DNA of 64,000 bases, taken from positions 5,043,182 through 5,107,181 of the forward strand of contig CM040445.1 of NCBI GenBank assembly GCA_022749755.1, given 5' to 3'. The position numbers and the translations under genes are program-made. The first letter of the stretch is position 1; each line of letters starts with the position of its first letter. The DNA comes from Azadirachta indica (taxonomy: Eukaryota; Streptophyta; Magnoliopsida; Sapindales; Meliaceae). A model generated the notes under the pieces. That model ran no database searches and was not told where the DNA came from. It was given only the letters and a program-made list of their open reading frames with translations. Positions 1 to 12,603 of the stretch are shown one piece after another.

Positions 1-360
1 ACCCCACTTCCTTCTTGCAAACCAAAATAAAGATTAAAAAAATTCTTTTTTTTAAAAACCCTACTTGGGAAACTACAGAAGGATTATAGCCTTAAAAATG
101 CAATCTTCTTTCATTGTAATCACAGAAATTGTCCCATAAAATTGCTTGTTTTTTATTGCATTTCCGTGACTGACTTTTTCCTTCAGTTTCGAAGTGCACT
201 ACCGTCTTCCCTTGATGTATATGTGCTTATAGGTGTACACCGTGATCGGAAAATGAGACAGAAGAGGTTTCGAACCCAACTAGCCTGTCTGATCACTGAC
301 AACCATTTCGTGTTCACGCACACGAAAATGAGCACCAGCCACAACAGCAGTGAACTATGA
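1..360. other. Spacer, nothing recognised
   Basis: AT-rich start of the window. I see no gene, RNA or repeat that can be supported. Short open frames on both strands lack family resemblance. Confidence 0.5.
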
Positions 361-1450
361 CCGATAGAGTCAGACACTTAGCTACACCCGCACGCAAAAG
401 GAATGTGGTTCTGTTCTGGTTGAGGCTTTCCTTCCCTTATTAGTAAAGAGGGCACGGGACGTTTTCTGAACGGGGAGCCCGTTTTTGAAGGTAGGGAAAG
501 CTCGTTTAGCCCAACTAACATTCCCGAGAAGCCATTACTGGAGGGAGGACCTCCTTTCCAACAGAGTAAAGCGAAGCTAACCTCCAAAGCATGCAGTGTA
601 GACCGATGATCCTGTAGTCATTTGGCCGGCTATTGAAAGAAAAAGACTTACTTCTACTCTCCCTATTATATGTTTAACTTAAGGCTCCATAGACGGAAGT
701 ATTAGGGAGGGGAGGACACCACTCACTGGGGTTCAATGCCTAACGAAAACGGCCAAAAATGCTTAAAGCGTAAAGGCATTCGAGCCCCGTCTAAACTAAA
801 TTAAGGGTAAGGCCAAGGCCCCGTACTCTCTCTTCTGTAGATACCTAATTGACTAAACAAAAATAAAATATACATTTTACTTAGCTGATAAGAATTTTAT
901 TAGCTTCTTTCACTAATTGGGAAAGCAAACGCCATTCGAATAAGTCTCATAGACGACATTGTCAACTTGTAAACCAGCGGCACATAAATTAACACCATTC
1001 AATCTTCCGTTGTTTCTCGCCTTCTCTCACCGACCAAACAGGTCCTGTACACTACAATACGAAGAGCTTCCACCAACCCAACAAGAATAGAGACACTATA
1101 AGAGAGATTTAACTGCAAAAACAGACGATTTACCGGGAGTTGGAGAGTCGAGATCGATCGGATTGTTTGCACCGCCAGGCTTTCTTTTCCCCATTACAGA
1201 CATTCACTAAGTAATGAAAGTGAAAAGTTCTTCGAGTATTTTACATGATATTTTCTGGGTATTGAAGTACTAATAAACGAAAACTTTGAACACCGAGCGC
1301 CAGAGTCTCTTCCGACCCTTACACTTTCGCTGTCGCCTTTTTTTCTTCTCTGACGCTCTCAAGAAATCGAGTTTCCATGCATTTCATTAATTCTATTAAT
1401 CCTGGAAGTCCGGAAAGTGTTTATCCCAATCCCGTTAAAGTAATAACATA
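361..1450. other. Possible organellar (mitochondrial-like) DNA insertion
   Basis: This stretch is visibly richer in G+C than the surrounding spacer and lacks the usual poly-A/T runs and TA repeats of this genome. Its style (many short purine-rich, CGGGGAGCCC-like tracts, no codon structure) resembles plant mitochondrial intergenic DNA. No recognisable mitochondrial gene is present, so the call rests on composition and texture only. It ends near the RPN7 promoter. Alternative: ordinary unique nuclear spacer. Confidence 0.3.
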
Positions 1451-1555
1451 TGGATCCCTATATTTTAGTGCAATTACAAATATGGACATAGTTTGCGGTA
1501 ACTTTTCAAACTATTCAGGTTTATGTGAATAGTTGTCGCCCGTCAAAACATTGGT

Positions 1556-1589
1556 TGGGCCTATAAGATGATAAAAAGCTCAAAGCCCA
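1556..1589 (+). promoter_or_regulatory. Paired Site II elements upstream of RPN7
   Basis: TGGGCC lies at 1556-1561 and its inverted relative AGCCCA (TGGGCT on the other strand) at 1584-1589, about 170-200 bp before the RPN7 start codon. TGGGCY 'Site II' pairs are known in promoters of plant housekeeping and growth-related genes. The assignment as a functional promoter element is inference; no convincing TATA box is seen between here and the ATG. Confidence 0.4.
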
Positions 1590-1755
1590 TTTTAGTACTG
1601 TAAACCCGGGCTTGAGAAGGAAGAAAGCGTATGAAGTTGTAAACGTACCTTCTTTAACTTGCCGCACAGCTACCATCTCTTCTTTGTTTGCTCCTTGCTC
1701 AAGCAAACAGCAAGTTTTGCAATCCCAACTCAGTGAGTCAGCAATCGAGCTAGCC

Positions 1756-4700
1756 ATGGAAAATCAAGAAGGAACTCAGCAGCCCCACCTTGTGCTTGCG
1801 CACAAGCGCTTCCTTTTAACGCACCCAGACGTTCAAGACATCGAGAAGGTCCGTCTCAAGGAAGAGGTTTTCACAATGGTCAAGTCCGACGGTATCTAAC
1901 TCGCTGGGTTCATCACGGGGCTCACTCATTTCTGCGAGTTGTTCTTGAGTTGTCTATGTTATTATTTTAATTGTTGCTCTGTTGTGTGTAGATATGGCCT
2001 CGTTTTATGAAACCCTAGTGGCTGAATCGGTGCTGGAAATGGATCAGAGCGTTCTTGATTCGATGCGTGCAAAGATCGAAAGCGAGCTTAAGAAATTTGA
2101 TGAGAAGTGAGTGCTTTAAGTGATTAAGTAATTAGTTTTTTTTTTTTTAAATGACGGTGTTCTTTGAGCTGTTTCATGTTTATGAGTCCCAGTGAGTTAT
2201 TAGTTACAATGAAGTATAATTATTGTTGGCAAAGCTATTGAACATTGTTTTTATGGTTGATCCCTTTGTGGTTGCATAATGCTTCATAATTGGAAAACGT
2301 GGGTGAATAACTAAACGTAGTGACTGAAACTCAAAATTTCATGATGCATTTTCTGATACATGCTCTGATACTATGTCTCTCCGCCAGCCTAGCTGATATA
2401 GTATTTTTTTACTTTATATATTTGTAGCTTGTGTGTAAGTTTGTTTTTATTTCTGATGATTTGAGGAGAATATAGACGTTCTTAAAAATATTTAATTTTA
2501 GGGGATTTGGCAGGTTTTCTAGGCATTCTTGATAATTTGACCTGATGATTATTAGAAAAGCTTTGATGGATAACTTGGTTTTGGGGATTATGTAATTGAC
2601 TTATATGAGGGAGTTACACGAGTTTAAAGTTGGGTATAGAATAATATGTTTAGTTATGAAATTTTGGTGCCATATCCTCGCCCTTCAACATTGTGAAATG
2701 TTGAGATTGTAATGTGGACCGTGTCTCATCTGTTCTTAGAGTGTGTGTTGTTAAAGTTGTTGATGAAGTGGTTGAGATTTTAGCAGACAATGCAAGGAGC
2801 GCAAGGGAGAACTTTCATTTGTGCAAGATAGATCAATGGAGAAATGTGGACTATAGGTTTGGTTGGATAAATGAAGTACTGGAACTGCTGATGGATTTGA
2901 ATTATTTGGTTAGTTTGCATTACGAGAGACATGTTGCTTTAGTTTCATGTAGCAATTAAATTTCTTAGATGTTTTATAAGTGGATAATTTTGTGGATTCC
3001 CTTATGATTGATTTCATTTGCATGGTTTATGCTGTTTATGTCTTCTATGATGTTGTCTACTTCTTCATATGTCTTTTATATGCTTATATTGTTGGTGGTA
3101 TGTTTTATCTCTCTAATGATAAATGAATATGCTGAGATTAAAGAGTGGATTGAATTTTGTCATTGGGCTTGATTTTTTGTGTCAAAATAGGCAGATGATT
3201 TTTTGTATCTGTGGTCGTTGGGAAGTTGTTTCTTTATGCAGTGCTAATTAGTCATTTCTTTTGTTATGCCTCTTCTAGAATCGCAGATGCTGAAGAAAAC
3301 TTGGGTGAAAGTGAAGTTCGTGAAGCTCATCTAGCCAAGTCATTGTTTTACATTCAGATTGGTGACAAGGTACTACAACTTTTGCTTCCCATAGTACCTT
3401 TGCAATTATATTCTTTTTATGTGCATCCTCTTTTCACATCTAACTTTTCCTTGGTGGACCCAGGAGAAAGCTTTGGAACAACTAAAGGTAACAGAAAGCA
3501 AAACAGTTGCTGTTGGGCAAAAGATGGACTTGGTGTTCCATACGCTGCAGCTTGGATTTTTTTACATGGATTTTGATCTTATTTCCAAGAGCATTGATAA
3601 AGCCAAGAAGTAAGTAGCACATGAATTTTCAACTGCATTTTTTGTTTTATTTTTAATAAAGCATAGCAGTCAAATCTATGAAATATGACCTTGACTTTTG
3701 ATGCCAGCCTGTTTGAAGAGGGAGGTGATTGGGAAAGGAAGAATCGCTTGAAGGTGTATGAGGGCTTGTACTGCATGTCTACTCGAAATTTTAAGAAGGC
3801 AGCCAATTTATTTTTGGATTCCATTTCAACTTTCACAACTTATGAACTCTTCCCATATGACACCTTCATCTTTTACACTGTCCTTACAAGCATTATATCA
3901 CTGGATAGAGTTTCCCTGAAGCAAAAGGTACGTGGATTATTGACCTCATGGATATGGTATAAATTCTTTGTGCCAGAGGTTTTTTAAAGGAAAATGGCTT
4001 GCTTATTATCAGTCTTACTAGTTTTATCTAATGCCAGGTAGTGGATGCTCCTGAGATCTTGACGGTGATTGGGAAAATCCCTTATCTTTCTGAGTTTTTA
4101 AACTCTCTGTATGATTGCCAATACAAATCGTTTTTCTCAGCTTTTGGTAAGAAAAGATGTGATGTCTTATATTATCATTTAATAAATGTAGTCATAAATG
4201 CTACTTTATAACCTTCGCTTTTTGTCGGTTTTGATTGATTGACCATTCACCAAATTTATGTATCTCAAGATTAATATATTTTGCTGTGGGTTACTTTTAG
4301 CTGGCTTAACAGAACAAATAAAATTGGACCGCTATTTGTATCCCCACTTTCGGTATTACATGAGGGAGGTGAGAACAGTTGTGTATTCTCAGTTTTTGGA
4401 ATCGTACAAAAGTGTTACTATCGAAGCAATGGCAAAGGCTTTTGGGGTAACAGTGGAGTTCATTGATCTGTAAGTATTTAATTATATTAATATTGATGCT
4501 TCTTTTAGATATAACTTTATATTTTAACCTTTTTCCATTCAGATGGTTATTTCATATTGTTTTGAGGTACAGTTATATTTGAGTATCTTTGGCCTCAGTT
4601 AAGATAAACCTTTTTATGATTTCAGGGAGCTATCACGTTTCATCGCAGCAGGGAAGCTCCATTGCAAGATTGACAAGGTTGCTGGCGTTCTTGAAACTAA

Positions 4701-4800
4701 CCGTCCTGATGCAAAGAATGCTCTTTACCAGGCAACCATTAAGCAAGGGGACTTCTTACTGAATCGGATCCAGAAGCTTTCTCGTGTGATTGATCTGTGA
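1756..4800 (+). CDS. RPN7: 26S proteasome regulatory subunit RPN7 (PSMD6 homologue)
   Basis: Subunit of the 19S regulatory particle lid of the 26S proteasome, needed for lid assembly and degradation of ubiquitinated proteins in cytosol and nucleus. Eight exons join in phase: 1756-1891, 1992-2106, 3279-3369, 3464-3609, 3708-3927, 4038-4146, 4301-4469, 4626-4800 (1161 nt, 386 residues, very close to the 387 residues I recall for Arabidopsis). All introns are GT-AG. Recognisable blocks are the start [13 protein letters not shown], then [39 protein letters not shown], and a C-terminal PCI region with [20 protein letters not shown], ending in [19 protein letters not shown]. The start is fixed by homology; the longer upstream open frame has no family support. 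Intron 2 is long (2107-3278). No damage is seen. Expected to be constitutive. Confidence 0.96.
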
Positions 4801-6380
4801 CGTTGGTAGGAGTTCTTGATGCTGAAATTTGTGAATCACAAAGAAATACTCAAGAGTAGTGACTCTTCTGTTGGATGCCTTTGGCAGGATGAATGTGATT
4901 GGTTGAGATGTTTTTTCTCGGTCTTCCAAATTTATTAAGTTTTCATTTACGTCTCATTTGCTTGTTATGGTGTAAGAGTAAACAAACGCATGAGATCAAG
5001 TGGTTATTTTTAGAGATTATATTTACAGCAGAGCTGGGCCGAGTTGCTAACGAGAAAATCACCCAAGAACTGTGAGAATTTTCTCTTAGTTTACAGATAT
5101 GGAACATCTTCGGATGTCATCATTAAATTAGCCGAAAGCAGAAGTTTCTGGTGAACTTTCACAGTCTACTTTATTAAAACATTTGTTGATTGATTTGCTT
5201 GAATCACCAAATATTTTGGCATGAAGTGGTGTTGTCTGCGCGGTCTATTCTATTAAAACTTGTGTGCGTATAATGATTTGCTTGAATTACCGTATATTTT
5301 GCCATATGAAGTGGTGTTGTCTGCGCATGCTAAACCCAATCCAATTACACAAGGAAAAGTTTGACTGACCAGGACACTTTAAGGAATAGCATTCCAAATG
5401 CATTATCAAAAAGAATACACATTGCTTTACAGGCGCGCAAACCGTGATGCGATGCGTGTAATTTAATGGATTCTTTCTTTCATTCGTTCAGAAAATGTTG
5501 GATTGGATAAATGCAAGTAAATAGTTGACAGTCTAGAAAGTAGAATTAGATTTGCCATGGAATCTCTTGATAAAATGTTCAACGGCTCGAATAATTTCGT
5601 TTCTTCATCCGCAACTACCATTGAAAATGTGGGGATTCATCTACTTGTCGAGTGCAGCAAGGTAGCGCTCCAGCTGACTAGTTTATGCAAGATTAACAAT
5701 CCTGAAATAGCTAATCCCTTTATCTGATACGTCGTTCTGTTTCCTGTCCCAGTTGATACACATACTGACAACAACCAGCTTATGGACACTACATATATCA
5801 ATAATCTTAGGGCATGATCACCAGCCTTTCCTCAACCACAAGCAAGTTTCTCCATTCTCTTTAAAATGGACCCCAAGTTGTAGCTGACCTGATAAAATAG
5901 AGAAGGATATTGAAAGAGAGAAGAGAAAAATAACAATTTCAAATTATAAGAAATATAGACAAAATAAAGATGAAGGTCTCAAAAAGATTCCTATGAGATA
6001 CTAAATCTTTCTTCTACTTTTCTTTGTACGAGTATGACATAACATTTTCTTGGCAAGCCTTGCAAGCAAAGCCTCGTTACTTGCATATTTACATTACTTG
6101 TAAGTCTTCACTTTTAAACAATTATCACTGTCCACAATTCAGCGCTAGTGTAAACTATATATACCATTCTTCGGTTTCTCAGCCACAACTTCAATTCCAT
6201 CATTTCCATGTCTACTGAATACAAACTGTAATATTATCCTCCTGCGAGGATTCTATACCATGTAATGTTAGTATCATCTATTGTAACCCAAAATATTAAA
6301 AAAAAAAAAAAACAACACAAGGTTGATTAATAAGTCATATTTTATAGTGATTGTCAAATACAAACTAGAAGCGAAGCATT
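4801..6380. other. RPN7 3' flank and intergenic spacer
   Basis: About 1.6 kb between two same-strand genes. It holds the RPN7 3' untranslated part, an imperfect tandem duplication (5167-5324, listed separately), and the promoter of the ABC1-like kinase. An open frame starting near 5560 was examined on both strands and shows no family resemblance. A poly-A run lies at 6298-6312. Confidence 0.6.
5167..5324. repeat. Imperfect tandem duplication, unit about 80 bp
   Basis: Two diverged copies sit head to tail. Each contains the order CTATTAAAAC-like, GATTTGCTTGAAT, AAATATTTTGGCAT-like, and GAAGTGGTGTTGTCTGCGC. The final block is identical in both copies (ending near 5241 and 5324). The copies differ by substitutions and small indels, so the duplication is old. 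Confidence 0.75.
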
Positions 6381-9300
6381 ATGCCTCCTCTGGATTTTAG
6401 AGAGATTCAAGACAAATTCTCCTATCACTTGAAACCCTGGCAACGCTCCTTTCAGTTCTGGGTTCGAGCTGCTGACATCTACGCTGGTTACAAGGTTTAT
6501 ATCTCTTTCCTTTTTTTCATATACGTCATTTCATGTGTTAAAATTTTGGTGGGTTTATTTATTTGTTGGGATTTGTTTTTGTTTATCATTAGGTGTTTCA
6601 AGTTCGAGTCAGTTTGGTAAGAGATGTCGAAAAGCAGGAGGCAATGTGGGAAAGACAACATGAGCGTGCTGCTGAGAAGATTTATGCAATGTGCTCTGAC
6701 CTTGGTGGATTATTTCTTAAGGTGTTTGAGACATTTCTCTCCTTTCAAACTCAATTAACTCGTTGCTTTTGCCACTCTATCTTAAATCATGCACCGAAAA
6801 TCCTCCCACTCAAATGGGTTTCCGTTCTCTTTCGTTGTTGGATCGATCTGTTGTTTTATTTTGGCTGTTATTAGCATAGGGGAACAATTTTTTAAAAGAT
6901 TCCCTTTTTATTTTGTACTTACCTATTTTCTCACTTATTTCCAAGTTGTATTAAGCAGTGAAACTTGAGATTACTGGACTCAATATTTTATGCCTGTTTT
7001 CGTTTCTTTTCTGAATTGTGCTTTACCTATTTCCCTTTACCTTTTTAGTTTCATTATTTTCTGGTTCTGTTTTTAAAGAAAAAGTGGTAGTGATATGTTC
7101 CTCAGGTTTGATAGAAAACTGCAATTTGGTGATGATTCTTTTTGGAACTGGATGCTTTAATGAATTTTGCATGGTTAAAATAGGTAGCCCAAATTATTGG
7201 GAAGCCTGACTTGGCGCCAGCTGCGTGGGTGAGAAGGCTTGTTACGCTGTGTGATCAAGCTCCTGCAACTCCATATGACACCATTCAACTTGTACTGGAG
7301 AAGGAATTAGGTCAAAGTGTTGGTGACGTGTTTGAAAGATTTGAACTGCATCCTATCGGTTCTGCTTCAATTGCACAGGTACCTTTCTCCTAGCAAAATT
7401 TTCTGATGCAGGAAGCATGGGCTTGAGGCATTTATATTATTCACCCACCACTTGTCAAGAAATTTAAGTTGTTATGATTACGAAAATTACTGAAAACTTG
7501 TATATTGGTTCTACACCAATAGTTTGGCTAGGTTTTGCAGTTCAAGAGAGTTGGGGCCAATAGTTTGGCTAGGTTTTGCAGTTCAAGAGAGTTGGGTTGG
7601 AGACAGAACTGAGTAGAGAGAACAAAAAGCTGTGACATCATTTGTACATTTAATAATTTTGTTATTATGTGCATGAATCTGTATGCTAAACTTTGACCAA
7701 ATATGTGTTACCTGCAAAATAGACCAAGATGATAGCTCTTGCAAGTATGCAATGAAGCTAATGGGTGCATTTGGTGTTTTTGTTATCAACTCTGTGTAAA
7801 GACTGGTCACACTCAAAGCACTTCTAAACTTCATGGAATTGCTGTATTTAAGCTAAGGCATAATGTATGGGGAAATGGTCTTCTGTGTTGTGGCAGTTGA
7901 AAAGATACCATTTCAAGAGCCCGTGCAAAGAGGAAAACAAATGTGGAAGGGCTCTTATGTTTATTATTGTATTTATCATTATAATCAGAGAGTCTTATAA
8001 GTGGTATAAGTTAAACCTTAAAATTAAATTAAAATCTAAAGCTTAAACCCCATCTCACTTTCTAATGCTCACCTTGATGCTTGTTTTTGGTTTTTAAACT
8101 TCAAATGTTTGCACAAATATATTTGAATGCCCTACTAGTTTTGAAGTAAATATATTGTGAATTTATGAAGGTTACAAAAGTTTTTCTTTTGCTAGTGGTG
8201 AAACTGTAAACTTTGCTGCAGAGAATTACACATATATAACTCAGTTTCCATGTGTAAATTAGGTTCATCGAGCAAGATTGAAAGGTGATAAGAGTGATGT
8301 TGTTGTCAAGGTAAGGAGTTCTAGAAGTGAGCTTTGGAGGTCTATAATATCCACATGATTCTAATTATTTACCGTGTGATAGGTTCAACATCCTGGAGTT
8401 CAGGATCTCATGATGACAGATATCCGTAACTTGCAAGCATTTGCTTTGTACATGCAAAAGACAGATATTAAGTTTGATCTGTTTTCTATAACAAAGGAAA
8501 TGGAGAAACAGGTACGGTTTAATCTGGTTATTTATGTTGGTTAATTTTTCTGTTTTTATTTAGAGAGTCAAGCAAGCATAACAGGTTATGCAACATCGCT
8601 GCATTTACCTTATCTCATGATCTAGTCCTTGTCCTGGTGGAACTATTCCATGAAATGGAAAAGCTTCCTCCTGCATGCCTCTGAGTTAACCATGTATATC
8701 TGTATAATTTATATGTTCTTTTTCGGTGCATTCAAGATTGGATATGAATTTGACTTTGCAAGAGAGGCTGATGCAATGGAGAGAATTCGGCGTTTCCTCT
8801 ACAAGAACAACAAAAAGTCTCCGGTGGTGGTGCCAAGGGTGCTGCCGGATATGGTAACTAGGTACTTCTCGCTGCACCCCGTTCTTATCTTTTCTGGACT
8901 TCCAAATTCTATCTAGGAGCTGTTACCTACTATGGACAGAAGTTGGGTATTTGTACCACTCTCAAATGATAATCCATGAAGACATTCTTGTATGTACCTG
9001 CTATTCCATTTTTAGGTTCTTGCATATTGTGTTATTCAGTACTCTGCATTATCAGTTGGCTTTATCAAAGGGGCTGAGTAGCAATGGAACCATAAGTTGT
9101 CAACAATGTATTGTTTTGTAACTAGATAAAACTCAATTATTTTTTCCAGTACTGAGATGTATTTTTGTCTTTAAACTCCTTCGCTGCGCATTAGTGGTGC
9201 CTTGACTTTGCTGATATATATTTTTTGTAATCTAGAGTTTGTTCATGTGATCAGGAAAGTCTTAGTTATGGAATATATCGATGGGATCCCAATTCTTAAT

Positions 9301-11745
9301 CTTGGAGATGAAATAGCAAAAAGAGGAATCAATCCTGGTGGTAAGATTGCAGCCGCAGCAAAGCAGTAAGCCTCTAGATTGTGTCAGAGAGTACGGAGTT
9401 GTTTTCAGTCCCATTTTTCTCTTATTCTTGATGGCTATCACTTTGCCTACATATTTTTTCCACACTGGAGATTATTTCTTCTGTATCATTAAAAGTTGAA
9501 GCCCTCAAATGAGTCTCAACTTGTGAGAGTAATTGTCTTTGCTTTAATCCAATATCTTTCTTGCAAGTAGACTTCTCTGGCCCCAAAATATTTGCCTTAG
9601 CCTATTGTCTCGCACTTGCTCTCTCTCTCTCTCTGCCCATTTTTTCTCTTGCTCATTGATTTCTTCTCAGCCCTTTTGCATTGAAGCTTCTGTACTTAGT
9701 TTTAACTTCTTGTTCTTGTTGTCAGTTGTCTTGAAGAAAGTAATTGTTAAGGAATCATTTGGTTGTGATCTCTCTTTTCTCTCTCTTCTTGCTCTCTGAG
9801 CTTCTTTTTGATATTGTAGTAAACAGTGATTTTTCAGTATAAAGCATCACATGCTTGTTAAAATTGCTGTGGGTGCAGGAACATACTTAAGAGTTTGACT
9901 CTAGCATATGGACAAATGATATTGAAGAGTGGCTTCTTCCATGCAGATCCCCACCCTGGAAATATCCTGATCTGTAAAGGTTCAGAGGCAAGTAGTAGGC
10001 GCAACATTTGTTTATAATATTTCCTGCAAAGTTTCATCTTACAGAGTATTTCAAAGCGTTGTTCCTGAACAGATGGGCTGCAACTGTGCAGCTCTCTTCC
10101 AGCATTTTGTTATCTAATTGTCTTAAATATGGAACAATGAAGCAATAGGTGTTTTATTTTTTAACACTACAGAACTCAGCATGTTGAATGTTTACTATTA
10201 CTTGGTCTGTTGTCTGAAGTCAGGTTGCCTTGTTAGATTATGGGCAAGTGAAGGATCTCCCAGAAAATTTGAGGCTTGGATATGCTAGTTTGATTCTTGC
10301 TATTGCTGATAATGACCCTGTAAGAGCGTCAGAGAGCTACAGGTACATTTGGCTTCACACATTTTATTGCCATTTACAGTTAAAACTTGTCAGGAGGTGC
10401 CATCAATGATATTTCAGTTGGTTTGCCCATACAGGAGGAGAAAATAAGATCCAAAATGTCTGCCAAAGTTGCTTAGTAGTCATGAAGATTCAGAAAATTA
10501 ATTATGGGTTGTATAATCCTAATGCTTTTTTTTTAAAAGTTATACATGAACCGATCATTTCATTGGGTGACACAAAGATTTCATTATGTAACTGGTTCTG
10601 GCTTCATGAAATATGGATTTAGTTAAATTTTTTATCATTACCTTTTGTTCAATATTGTTCTACAATGGAGCACTTGTAAGGTGATATGTCTATATTAATA
10701 ACCATTTTTTAGGGAGCTTGGGATACATACCTTAAGCATATGTGAAGATGAACAAAAGGAAATGCTTAGATTGGCACAGACAATGTTTGATACTAAACTA
10801 CCTCCTGGAGTAGCAATGCTGCAACCATTTTCAGAGGATTCTTCAATTAAAAAGATTGCTGTTCAGGTGAGCAGTGGATTTGATGTTTGAACTAAAAGTG
10901 ATTCTGTTTCCCTTGCCTCCAGTTATATATTACTGCCTGAAGCATGCGTTGCTTGCTTATCAGATTGTCCTACGGGTGAAGATGCTTATTTTCTTTATTT
11001 TCTAAATCTCTTTAATTCCGTGTGCTTCAGTTGAATTTTTCAGGGTATTAAGGGACTAGAACCAGTGATCATGTTGTCTTCAGCATATGAAACAAGTCTT
11101 TGTGGTTTTACTTATTTTCAATAAAGGATGCAATTTTCTTAAGGAATTGCCAGTATGCAAAAAATTAAGCTCATAATTATTGATTCTGAAAATTTCAAGG
11201 AATTACTTACCATTTCTAAACCATAAATACTGCATTTAAATGTTACTCTGAAAAGGAAGCGAAGATAACATTCAGTCATTTCCATTTCCTAAGGCTTCTC
11301 CTGCTCCTTTAGCATATTTACTGTTTGGTGTAATGCTGTTGAATGTGGAATTTGGAGCATTAGAGCAGTATTTGCTTGTGCTTGATAATACCATATCTAC
11401 AGGCTTTTCCAGAGGAACTGTTTTCGGTGCTTCGCACAGTGCATCTTTTGAGAGGACTTAGCGTCGGTCTAGGAATCAACTACTCTTGTGCAGAACAGTG
11501 GAGGCCCATTGCAGAAGAAGCTTTGTATCTTGCTGGAAGGTTAAAAGGTGGGTATATTCAACTCATTGTTTTCTTGAAGTCCTATTGCAATTTATATGCC
11601 ATCATGTGAATCATTATGTATGAATTCTCCCTGAATGATTTCACTTTATGTATGCAACATTCTTCCAGGTACTCTTTCAGAGAAGGATCGCAAAACTAAA
11701 GTCCGTAGGCGAGGCTTGAGGCTTCTTAAGAAGATTGTATCATAA
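6381..11745 (+). CDS. ATH9: ABC1/UbiB-family atypical kinase, ATH9-like
   Basis: Protein of the ABC1/ADCK/UbiB atypical kinase family; members support isoprenoid quinone and lipid metabolism in mitochondria and plastids. Twelve exons in phase: 6381-6494, 6593-6721, 7184-7378, 8263-8310, 8383-8511, 8737-8861, 9255-9365, 9879-9987, 10224-10342, 10713-10866, 11403-11547, 11669-11745 (1455 nt, 484 residues). Visible motifs: KVAQ at 81-84 in place of the usual KxGQ, GSASIAQV (A-rich loop) at about 140-147, VVVK with the candidate ATP-binding Lys162, VLVMEYIDG hinge, HADPHPGN catalytic loop with Asp307 and Asn312, and DYG at 325-327 in place of DFG. The intron after exon 8 uses a GC donor (GAG|GCAAGT). 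The N-terminus MPPLDFREIQDKF matches the ATH9 subgroup as I remember it. No clear N-terminal targeting peptide. Confidence 0.92.
7516..7597. repeat. Near-perfect 41-bp tandem duplication in intron 3 of the ABC1-like gene
   Basis: The unit beginning CCAATAGTTTGGCTAGG occurs at 7516 and again at 7557, head to tail and virtually identical. It is therefore a recent intronic duplication and does not touch coding sequence or splice sites. Confidence 0.9.
9988..10223 (+). other. GC-AG intron in the ABC1-like gene
   Basis: Donor is GAG|GCAAGT and acceptor is GTCAG|GTTGCC. Phase and homology (GSE then VALLDYGQ) require this junction. The donor matches the strong flanking consensus typical of functional GC-AG introns. 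Confidence 0.85.
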
Positions 11746-12603
11746 GAGGGCGATTACCAATTATTTTTGTGGGAAGAGGTAGGCATGGGATGAATTCATC
11801 CGGAAGTCTTAGAAATATGTTTGCTAATATATTGATTTAAATATTCTTATTTGTAGAAATTCTGTTCAGTTGTAGCAAATACAATAATAGATCAATAAAC
11901 ATCCCTAATTTGCTGTTTCCACCAGCTCTTCTGTTGTGCTTCTGAATGTTCCATCAACCTTTTACGTACAAAATTCCCTTTGGTATTGTAATTCTATTGC
12001 GAGAAAAATGCTGTTCAATCTCTAGCTCTTTCTGGCATCTATGGTGATAATTATCAATTTAGATCATTTATGGAAAACGACAGAATATACACATTTTTCT
12101 AATATTAAAAAAATATAAACTAATTTTCTTCGTAATTTGATGTGACCAGGATTTAAACTACAATTTTTACGATACAAGAAATTTTTACTAGCACCAAGTC
12201 TATTTTCTCTAAATTTGCTAGAAATATAGGAATGATCTGATGGGTTCTTATAATTTTTTTGGTTAAATCGAAATTTTATTGTAAAAACAAATAAAGAAGA
12301 TGTCAAATATGTTAAAAATTAAATACTAGAGAAGATGTTATCCTTAAAAGAAAAAAAAAAAAAAAAAAAATTGGCTAGACAAAATGACCACACGTTCGAG
12401 AGCGTTATAAATAACTTGAAGCGGGCACCGCACAGCATCCAATCGAATTTAATTAATATTATTAAAGCGGGCTCCTGTAGATTGGGCTAAAGTTGACCCG
12501 GCCCAGTTTGCAGTTTCAATCTTCCGCTAGAAGTATTTGAGAAACGCCAGTCAATCGTGGCGCCAAAACACTCAAAAAGGCAGATCCAGAGAAGAGGGGA
12601 AAG
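11746..12603. other. Intergenic spacer and promoter of the next gene
   Basis: Holds the 3' untranslated part of the ABC1-like gene, AT-rich DNA, a poly-A run at about 12349-12370, and GGGCT/GGCCC motifs near 12468-12505 (including TGGGCT and GGCCCA, Site II-like) that probably belong to the promoter of the gene at 12604. No TATA box is evident. Confidence 0.5.

Noticed and set aside
5557..5728. Short plus-strand open frame MESLDKMFNGSNNF and minus-strand alternatives
   Set aside because: Examined in all frames; no family resemblance, splice structure or promoter.
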